Shown piece by piece: positions 24,805 through 35,100 of a DNA stretch of 54,729 bases; within the stretch, counting starts at the first letter, position 1, and every line of letters begins with the position of its first letter. Both the position numbers and the translations under genes were made by a program. The DNA is taken from positions 1 to 54,729 of IMG/VR virus record IMGVR_UViG_3300032093_000178, one strand, 5' to 3'. The DNA is from a virus. The notes beneath the pieces were generated by a model. It had not been told where the DNA came from and ran no database searches. It worked only from the letters and a program-made list of their open reading frames with translations.

Positions 24805-25248
24805 TTAAGGTTTTATTGGCCATTCAATATTAAACGGGTCTATTTGGTTTGTTATATCTCTTAAATTTTGTCTATATTCTGTCCAAACTGATTTAATTTC
24901 AGTTGGTATGTCCGATAATTGAGTCCAATCACACTCCGATAATAGCTCGTTTCTAATATCTCTAATATTAGCCCATTTTTCTTCTACTCGTGTATTGATT
25001 AGTTCCTGTGTTGCATCGGTTATTACCCAATTTTGATAATAAACTCCTTCAATTAGTATAGGAGTTTCTTCGGACACTATTTTTGTGTAGTTATTTGGTT
25101 TAGGAGTCTGTCTTACTTCATACATATCCCACGATAATAAATCGTTTTCAGTAAGTTCCAAAGGGAACGTTACATTTTTATTATCCGTTTTTAAATTTTC
25201 AATAGAATACGGATATTGAATTTCGTTATTTATAATTCTTAAATACAT
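24805..25248 (-). CDS. Tail fibre assembly chaperone (Phage_tail_APC-like)
   Basis: 147 residues. The C-terminal half has the family pattern: R-D-I-R-N-E-L-L-S-E-C-D-W-T-Q-L, then T-E-Y-R-Q-N-L-R-D-I-T, and it ends I-E-W-P-I-K-P. This matches the phage tail assembly chaperone family usually numbered PF16778 ('R..LL...DWTQL.D......W..YRQ.LRDI......WP..P'). The N-terminal half is a beta-rich, fibre-specific part. Such proteins normally act on the fibre encoded next to them. Here both the 3609- and 3068-residue fibres and the leucine-rich-repeat protein are candidate clients. Confidence 0.8.
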   Translation of the reverse strand: MYLRIINNEIQYPYSIENLKTDNKNVTFPLELTENDLLSWDMYEVRQTPKPNNYTKIVSEETPILIEGVYYQNWVITDATQELINTRVEEKWANIRDIRNELLSECDWTQLSDIPTEIKSVWTEYRQNLRDITNQIDPFNIEWPIKP

Positions 25249-25249
25249 A

Positions 25250-26149
25250 TTATTTCCAAATTGTAGGTATTGAAGCGTAATTTGATAAATTTATACAATT
25301 TCTAAAAGCATCCGTTCCAAATGGAGTAGGAACTCTATTCCATAAATCGGGTGCCGTTCCAGTCATTGCATTAGCAGTTGTTGCCATATTATATACGTTT
25401 ACAAAAGTACTCACCGAAGTATTATATGTAAATTGTAAAGGTTGAGTTACAGCATAGCAGTTTCTAAAAGTTGAAGCAAAACTAATTGCGTTTATATTCA
25501 AATCAAAAAGAGTTGATGGTACAGTACTCAATGAAGTACAAGTACTAAAACATGCTGCAAAGTTTGTAGCTGATACGTTTTCATCAAATAATCCCGTAGG
25601 TATTGATGTAATTGGTGTATTTGTAAAAGTATCGGTAAAAGTAGTTGCGTTTGGAGAATATGCAAACAAATCCGCAGGGATTGATGTTAATCCGGTATTT
25701 CTCATAAAACTAGCAAAGGTAATAACTTCTGCTAATCCAGTATATCCACCAACTCCACTTAAAGAAGCACTACCAGGAATAGTTGTTAAATTAGAACAAC
25801 CATAAAAATCAATTGCTCTCAATCCAACAGTACCCCATTGTATTAATGCAACAATAAGAGGACGAATCGCCGCATTATTATTAACCTTAAAATACGGCAT
25901 AAACCCGCTTATACTAATATCATATGTACCAGCACTAACGTATGTATGCGTTTTATCCAAATCAGTTGATGAGGTAATTGTAGAAGAACTACTATCTCCC
26001 CAATTAACCGTAAAGGTAGGAGTAAACCCAGCATAATCAGCAATAGGTAAAGTAAAAATAGTATTAGCAGATGTTGTAGTAATTCTGATAATAAATGGGA
26101 ACTCTTGTCCCCCTTCTGCTGATGTTATTAATCTTCTAAAAATTCCCAT
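25250..26149 (-). CDS. PKD-like plus BspA-type leucine-rich repeat protein
   Basis: 299 residues. Residues about 25-85 form a PKD-like beta-sandwich (F-T-V-N-W-G-D-S-S-S, then K-T-H-T-Y-V-S-A-G-T-Y-D-I-S-I-S-G). From about 110 the sequence shows BspA-type repeats of 23-26 residues: L-T-T-I-P, L-T-S-I-P-A-D-L-F, I-T-S-I-P-T-G-L-F and L-S-T-V-P-S-T-L-F, each followed by a F-x-x-x-F turn. BspA-like repeats bind surfaces and are common in Bacteroidota and their phages. There is no signal peptide. Likely a receptor-binding or fibre-tip protein, lying directly after the 3609-residue fibre with the fibre chaperone after it. Confidence 0.75.
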   Translation of the reverse strand: MGIFRRLITSAEGGQEFPFIIRITTTSANTIFTLPIADYAGFTPTFTVNWGDSSSSTITSSTDLDKTHTYVSAGTYDISISGFMPYFKVNNNAAIRPLIVALIQWGTVGLRAIDFYGCSNLTTIPGSASLSGVGGYTGLAEVITFASFMRNTGLTSIPADLFAYSPNATTFTDTFTNTPITSIPTGLFDENVSATNFAACFSTCTSLSTVPSTLFDLNINAISFASTFRNCYAVTQPLQFTYNTSVSTFVNVYNMATTANAMTGTAPDLWNRVPTPFGTDAFRNCINLSNYASIPTIWK

Positions 26150-26154
26150 AACTA

Positions 26155-29100
26155 TTAACTAAAGTTTTTACCACTAACAAATCCATAATATGTAGTACCG
26201 CCATCATAAGTATAGAATACCAAAATATCAGTTCCAACGGATGTTAATGTTGGTTGGCTACCACCAGCCCAATCTACATTACCAGGCCAAGTTATCGTAT
26301 ATGCTCCAGCATTCACAGTAACTAATGTAAATCCAAATGCGTTTGAACCCGGTGCGTTTGTGAATGTAACGGTTGAATTGGTATTAAATTGTCTTCTGAA
26401 GTTATTTCCGGTTGAAAGGTCTATTGTTACACTTCCACCTGTCCCTTGGTCTGCATAAGTTTCTCTAAATGTAGTTGCCGAAACGAATGTAGTTGCCGCT
26501 AATGATGTTGTTACCGTTACATTACCAGTTACACTTAACGTACTACCATTGAATGTTAAATTCGATTCAACGTTTGCACCAAATGAAACGGCATTATAAG
26601 TTAAGATACCATCTTCGGTATTACCCGCTAATGGGAACCCAGATGTACCTGATGTACCTGATGTAAATCCAGGTGCAGATGTACCGGATGTACCACTTTG
26701 TCCAGAAGTACCAGATGTAAAACCAGGAGGAGTTGTACCAGATGTACCAGCCGTGCCACTTATTCCAGAAGTACCAGATGTACCAGATGTGAAACCAGGA
26801 GGAGTTGTACCAGATGTACCAGCAGTACCACTTTCTCCAGAACTACCCGATGTACCGGATGTGAAGCCCGGAGGCGTTGTACCCGATGTACCAGATGTTC
26901 CAGTTTCACCAGATGTTCCCGATGTAAAGCCTGGAGGTGTTGTACCCGATGTACCAGATGTTCCTGCTTCACCGGTTGCATTTGTACCATCTTTACCAGA
27001 TGTACCACTACTACCAAAATATGTTCCATCAAATCCAGAAGTTCCAGATGTACCATTTGTACCTAATCCAGAAGTTCCAGATGTACCACTTACGCCCGAT
27101 GTACCAGATTCACCAGATGTACCACTACTTCCAAATAAAGTTCCATCTTTACCAGATGAACCAGATGTACCAGTAGTTCCACTCACACCAGATGTGCCAC
27201 TTTGTCCAGAAGAACCCGAAGTTCCACTTACACCCGATGTACCAGATGAACCAAAATAAGTACCATCTAACCCAGAACTACCCGATGTACCAGAAGAACC
27301 AGAAGTTCCTGATGTGCCACTTTCTCCACTGGTTCCAGATGTACCACTTTCTCCACTAGTTCCAGATGAACCAAATAATGTACCATCTTTACCAGAAGTT
27401 CCAGAAGAACCCGATGAACCACCACTACCATCAGTTCCACTTTGTCCAGAACTACCCGATGTACCGGCTGTACCACTTTCTCCAGAAGTTCCTGAAGAAC
27501 CAAAGAATGTTCCATCTTTACCAGAACTACCTGATGTGCCACTTACTCCCGAAGTACCACCCGTTCCAGCACTACCAGATGAACCAGTTGTACCAGATGA
27601 GCCACTACTTCCAGATGTACCAGAAGTCCCTGAAGAACCAAAGAATGTCCCATCTTTACCAGAACTACCTGATGTACCCGCTGAACCAGATGTGCCATCA
27701 GAACCAGAAGTTCCTGATGTGCCACTTTCTCCAGAAGAACCAGAAGTACCGGATGAACCTTCCGCGGAAGTACCAGATGAACCAGATGAACCAGATGTGC
27801 CACTTTCTCCAGATGTACCCGAAGTGCCACTTTCTCCAGAAGTTCCTGCAGAACCAGTTGAACCACTACTACCAGATGTACCATGTGAACCAAAGAATGT
27901 TCCGTCTAAACCAGATGTACCAGATGTGCCATCTTTACCAGATGAACCAGAAGAACCTGATGTACCCGAAGTGCCACTTTCTCCAGATGTTCCCGAAGTA
28001 CCATGTGAACCAAAGAATGTTCCATCTTTACCGGAACTACCCGAAGTACCATCGGTACCAGATAAACCAGATGAACCGGATGTGCCACTACTACCAGAAG
28101 AACCAGATGTACCAGCACTACCGAAGAATGTTCCATCGATACCACTACTACCAGATGTTCCAAATGAACCATCAACACCAGTTGTACCAGAAGTTCCTGT
28201 TAATCCTGATGAACCCGATGTACCAGATTCACCGGATGTACCACTACTTCCAAAGAATGTTCCATCAACACCGCTTGTTCCAGAAGAACCCGATGTACCA
28301 GATGTGCCACTGCTTCCAGATGAGCCAGAAGTACCCGAAGTTCCTGAAGAACCAAAATAAGTTCCGTCTAATCCAGAAGTTCCAGATGACCCGGATGAAC
28401 CACTACTTCCAGATGTTCCAGATGAACCCGATGTTCCATCTTTACCAGATGTGCCGCTACTACCAGATGAGCCACTACTTCCAGATGTACCATATGAACC
28501 AGTTGTACCAGAACTACCAGATGTACCAGATGAACCTGAAGTTCCTGATGTTCCATCTACCCCTGAACTTCCACTGCTTCCGCTACTTCCAGAAGAACCA
28601 GATGAACCGGTTGTACCAGATGAGCCACTACTTCCACTCGTGCCACTACTGCCAGATGTACCATCGGTACCAGATGTGCCAGATGTGCCACTGCTTCCAG
28701 ATGAACCAGAAGTTCCTGCAGAACCAGTTGAACCACTACTACCAGATGAACCAGATGAGCCACTACTTCCACTACTTCCTGCGGTTCCAGATGAACCAGA
28801 ACTACCAGAAGAACCTGCTGAACCGTTTGTACCAGAAGTTCCTGCAGAGCCAGATGAACCCGAACTTCCTGATGTTCCAGATGACCCATCTTCTCCGGAT
28901 GAACCAGATGTACCAGAAGAACCGGAAGAACCCGCTGACCCGGTTGTACCAGAGCTACCAGATGTACCGGTTGTACCAGATGAACCACCACTACCATCGG
29001 AACCAGATGACCCGGATGTACCAGAAGAACCAGATGAACCAGATGTACCAGATGTGCCGCTTTGTCCAGAAGTTCCAGAGGTACCAGATGTACCTGCTGA

Positions 29101-32100
29101 ACCACCGGTACCAGAAGATGCCGATGTTCCAGATGTAGCAGATGTTCCGCCACTACCAGAAGAACCAGATGTACCAGATGTGCCACTCGTACCTGATGTA
29201 CCAGAGGTGCCAGATGTCCCGGCAGTACCACCACTACCAGAAGATGCAGATGTTCCGGAACTACCACTAGTACCCGATGTTGCAGATGAACCAGAAGAAC
29301 CCGATGTACCAGAAGTTCCTGAACTACCTGAACTACCTGAACTACCAGATGAACCTCCACTTCCAGATGAACCAGAAGTTCCTGCAGAACCAGTTGAACC
29401 ACTACTACCAGATGAACCTCCACTTCCAGAAGAACCAGAAGAACCTGATGTGCCAGATGTTCCTGATGAACCAGATGACCCGGATGTACCAGATGTTCCT
29501 GAACTACCTGAACTTCCTGATGTTCCCGATGACCCGGATGTACCAGATGTTCCAGAACTTCCGTCCGAACCGGATGTACCAGATGTGCCACTAGTGCCAC
29601 TAGTACCGGAACTTCCAGATGAACCAGAAGAACCAGATGTACCAGAGCTTCCAGATGAGCCAGAAGAACCAGATGAACCACTACTACCACTACTTCCAGA
29701 TGAACCAGAAGTTCCAGTTGAACCTGAACTTCCCGAACTACCGGATGAACCAGATGTACCATCTACTCCCGAACTTCCACTGCTTCCAGATGTACCAGAA
29801 GAACCAGAACTACCAGATGAACCAGATGTACCGGTAAATCCAGATGTACCAGAAGAACCAGAAGAACCACCGGTTCCAGATGAACCTACAGCAGCTGCTA
29901 CGTTTCTATATCCTAATTTTTTAGTTATTGGGTCCCACGTTACAACCTCATCATATGATGCCGATACGATTCCCCCAAGCATTATACTACCACTAACACC
30001 TAAACTTCCACTAATTGTAAGTGATGCGTTTATTGTTTGGTCTGTGTTAATTTGTAAGAATGAAGATGTATCAGATGATGGAGTACTTAATGCAAATAAT
30101 GCGTATGATGCGGTTCTTGAAAAAGTTATACTATCCATTCCCAACGGTCCATCTACTCCAGTTGATAAAATATAAGATGCCGTTTGAGATGATTGAGCTG
30201 CTCCACCATTTATTGTTACCAATACTCCATCCGAACCAGATGAAATCACATCTACCCCAGAACCACTAAAGTTTATTTTTGCGGTTTGAGATTTTACTAA
30301 CGAACCAGTATGATAAATAAATAATTCAGTTCCACCACCACCGCCATTTAAAGCGAAAGATGCGGTTAATGCGTAAGAAGAACTTACTGCACTAAACACA
30401 CTCATTGATGCGGTTTGATTGTTTCTTACATATTGAGATGAATCCCCTAATGAAGCGGATAACGATGCTAAAGATGCAGAATCAAATCCTTGAACAGATA
30501 CAGCAACTTCAGCTCTACGAGCATATGATGCTGATAATACTTCACCAAATACTCTATCTCCATTTATAGTACCATTAATCAAAGAACCACCACTACCAAT
30601 TACAACATGTCCAGAAGTTAATCCAGCAAATTTAATTTGAATTGTATCTTCATCGATTGATTTAATTGTACCAGGGATAATTTGGTCTTCCGAACCAGTT
30701 GCGTAAACCTGTACCATTGGGTAAAGGATTCCTAAATTGTGTACAATTGTTAAATCACTTATATTACTAAATGATACGGTTTCAGTTAATGATGTCTCAG
30801 GTTGAGGAACAAAATATCCTCTATTTTCATCAAACCTTAACATATCGTATTCAGCAGATGCAGTTGGTCCTACTCCTTGGAAATTGTATGTACCAATTAA
30901 ACCACCACTTACGATTGGTGCGAATACTGCGTGTGAACCAGTTATATCTACCGCCGATATATTATGTGTTACGGTTAAGTTACCATCAATTGAAGATGAA
31001 GTACTTACTCTAAATCCTAAATCAGGAGATATTTCTGCAAATTGAGAACCCGATTTTAATATTGATGTTTCAAATGCTAAATTCGCAATGTTAATATTTC
31101 TTAACCCACTACCATCTCCCACATATCTACTTCCAGATTGAAGTACAACATCTGAACCAGTTACAAATATACCACCACTCACTGCCAACGAACCAGAGAA
31201 TATTCTTACTGATGTGTTTATTTCTAATCCTTTATTTGGAGAAATAACTGCCTCAACAGATCCAGATATAATTCTATCTAATTGTAAATCTTCCAATGCT
31301 TCCGCAGGGATATTAAATAATCCACTACCATCTCCATCGTATCTTGCAGCAGTTATTGGTACGTTTACATCCAATTTAGATGGGTCAATAATTGCTCTTG
31401 CAGAACCAGAATTAATTTTATCTAATTCAAGATTCTCAATCGCTTCAGGTGGGATGTTAAATAATCCACCACCATCTCCAATGAATAAAGATGCAGTTAA
31501 TGAACCGGTAATTGAAACCGAACCGGTAATTTGTGTTCCTATATCAGAACCAGTAACTCCGGTTACCACTTGGAAGAACTTACCACTTGCTACCGATGCA
31601 GTTGCCGAACCACTAGCAATTAACGGAGCTGCTGCCGCTTGTACATTTGTGATATATCTACCATCACCAAATAAGAATCCTCTTGCAGTTAAATCATCGG
31701 CAGTTAATGAACCACTAACTGAAACACTACCAGTAAATTCAGAACCAATTTCAGAACCAGTTGCCGAAGTTATTACTCTAAAATCAAATCCATTAGCTAC
31801 CGATGCAGTTGCCGAACCACTGGCGATAAAAGGTGCTGCGGCTGCAACTACGTTTGTGATGTATCTACCATCACCAAATATAAATTCAGATGCGTAAAGT
31901 GAACCACTAATTCCTACACTACCAGTAAATTCAGAACCAATTTGAGAACCAGTCTTTGCTGTTATTACTATAAAAGATTCACCACTTGCTACCGAAGCAG
32001 TTGCACTTCCACTTGCTATCAATGGTGCTGCTGCCGCTTGTACGTTTGTGATGTATCTACCATCACCGAATAAGAATTCAGTTGCTCTTATACTTCCACT

Positions 32101-35100
32101 AACTTCAATTGAACCGGTAAATTGAGAACCAACATCCGAACCAGTAAATGGAGTAATTACTTTGAATCCAAAATCAGGTGATACTGATGCGGTTACCGAA
32201 CCAGATTTAATTTCAGTACTAATAAGTGCATCTTCGGTTAATGCTGATTTAGGAATATTTCTTAAAAATGTACCTTCCGCATAAATGAATGAAGAAGAAT
32301 CTATGAATAAACCACCACTTGGGTCATTAACATAGATACTTCCGCTTACTGAAATTGAACCAGTAAATTGTGATGCTATTTGCGTACTAAATGAACCGGA
32401 TTCATCAATAGATGATGTAAATGGTGTTAAAACCCTAAACCCATCAACTGGACTTACTGATGCTGTTACTGAACCAGATTTGATTTCCGCTGATATTAAT
32501 GCGTCTTCGGTTAATGCCGAACGAGGTATATCAAAGAATAATCTACCAGATGAACTAATAAATGAACCACTAGCCATTGTAATACTTCCACTAAACGTAG
32601 AACCACTTTCCAATGATTCAACCAAAAATCCTCTTTCTGGAGTTACAGATGCGGTAATACTACCGGTTGCAATTCTAAATACTTCTTCTGATAATGCCGA
32701 ACGAGGAATATCAAATAATCCTCTACCACTACCACTAAACATAGAAGCCGAAATTGGACCAGATACATCTAAACTTCCGGTAATTTGTGTATCACCTATT
32801 AATGTTATTTCTGATGGTATTTCTAAAAAATCAACAATATTCAATTGTCCCGCCATTGACGAATGCAATTGGCAGTTATAATATAATGTGTTAGGTGAAC
32901 CAGAATACGGAGTAAATACAATATTTCCACTATCATCTCCGTTATTTGTAATACTTTGACTAACGGCATTAGAAGTACCAAATGAATTAACAAACTTAAT
33001 CCACAATGGATGACCTACTGCGTTTACATTAAAAGTATATTGAACACCCCTTACTAATGTTAATGTTGCGTTTGAACCAGATACATTTCCATTACTCACT
33101 ACATACGCACTACTTCCATCGTTAGTTACATATATGATATTATCTATTAATTCGTTAGGCAATGGTCTTGCAGATGATGATACGATAAAACTACCATCAA
33201 ATCTAGAATGAACATTTACTTCAAATCCTTCGTTTGGTGAAATAGATGCCGTTGCCGAACCACTAAATATTTTTGTAGAATCAATTGCTAAATTAGCTAA
33301 TGTAATATTTGATAAGTATCTACCATCACCGATGAAATAAGAACCACTAGTTGAAGTTACATCACCTCTTACTAAAAGACTTCCGGTTATATCAACACTA
33401 CCAGTAAATTCAGAACCACTATCAAATGATTGTACTTTAAATCCAAATAGAGGCGAAACGGATGCAGTTACACTACCACTTGCAATTTTATTTGGTGCAA
33501 ACGATAAAGCAGATTCTGGAATATCAAATAAATTTCTACCACTACCACTAAATGCCGAACCACTTTGTAATTCTATATTTCCAAATGCAAATAAACTACC
33601 ACTAATAGAAACACTACCAGTTAATTGAGAACCAAGTAAACCAGATTCAACAATAAATCCTCTATTTGGCAATGCTGAAGCCGTTACGGATCCAGATGCA
33701 ATTCTAAATAATTCTTGAGATAATGCCGAAAATGGTATATCCGTCAATCCTCTACCACTACCACTAAATACCGATGATGAAATACCAGATTTAAATAAAG
33801 CAGATTGGTTTACTACTAAAGAACCCGTTACAACTAAATTAGATTTTAAATCAGTTGAACCTGTTACAATTAGGTAATCTCTAACGGTTACACCGGTATT
33901 TACTAAAAATCCTTTATCAGGTGAAATAGATGCCGTTGCCGAACCACTAAATATTTTTGATGTATCTAAATCAGATAATGCCGCTACTGGTATATCAAAT
34001 AATTTTCTACCACTACCAGAGAATGATGAACCTGTTATTACTCTAACTTCTCCATAGAATGTAGAACCGGTTTCAATTGAAGTTACAACAAATCCAAAAT
34101 TAGGAGATACTGATGCGGTAACACTACCACTTACAATTTTTTCACTAAATAATGCGTCAGGAGCTAATGCTGTTCTTGGAATATTAAATAATCTTGCACC
34201 ACTACCGGAATACGATGAACCGGATGCAAGTTCTATACCTAAACTACCACTTACAAATATAGAAGATGAAAATTCCGCTCTTTCACCGCCTTCTAATCTA
34301 AATCCATAAATTGGAGAAACGGATGCAGTTACAGAACCAGAAACAATTCTAGTTCCTTCTATCGATGGTACATTTCTTAATCTACTACCATCACCTTCAA
34401 ATGAACCTGTAAAATCCGCTGAAAATATTCTTTCCGCAGTAATTGAGCCAGATACAATAATACTACCCGTAAATTCACTACCTCTTTCTAAAGATTCTAC
34501 TTTAAACCCATAAACAGGCGAAACAGAAGCCGTGACAGAACCACTTGCAATTCTAAATGCATCACCGGTAAATGCCGATTGTGGGATATCAAATAACCCT
34601 CTACCACTACCACTAAAGAATGAACCACTTCCTAAAAATATACTTCCACTTACTCCTAAACTTCCTGTTATATTAGTTTTTCCTATGAATGTAATTTCTG
34701 CAGGTATTTCAATTGAATTAACAATTGTAATATCGCCATTCATAGTACTATGATTCTGACAAATATAATATAGGTTATCCGGTGTTAGTTCATCTGGACT
34801 AAATATAATAGTTCCATTATCAGTACCATTGTTTGTAACATTTGTATTATATGCATCATTCGTTCCGCTAACTTTACTACTTCCTGATTTTATCCAAAAA
34901 GGATGTCCAAGTGCGTTTACGTTAAAAGTATAAGTAACTCCTCTTACTAAAGTCAATGTTGGATTTGAAGCACTTATTGCGTTTGTAAACAAATATGCAC
35001 TAAATCCATTATTTGTTACATCATATACTGTATTTAATGATTGACTTGGTATTGCATAGTTTGAAGATGAAACAATCATACTTCCACTAAACTTACTATA

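Noticed and set aside
22090-29880. Possible CRISPR array because of short regular DNA repeats
   Set aside because: The repeats are 9-base codon triplets in a continuous reading frame. There are no unique spacers of constant length and no cas genes.
26698-30175. Several overlapping long plus-strand and alternative minus-strand frames over the second collagen-like region
   Set aside because: Same repeat effect; all frames are open because of low codon diversity. The minus-strand fibre frame continues through unique sequence on both sides and is the real one.
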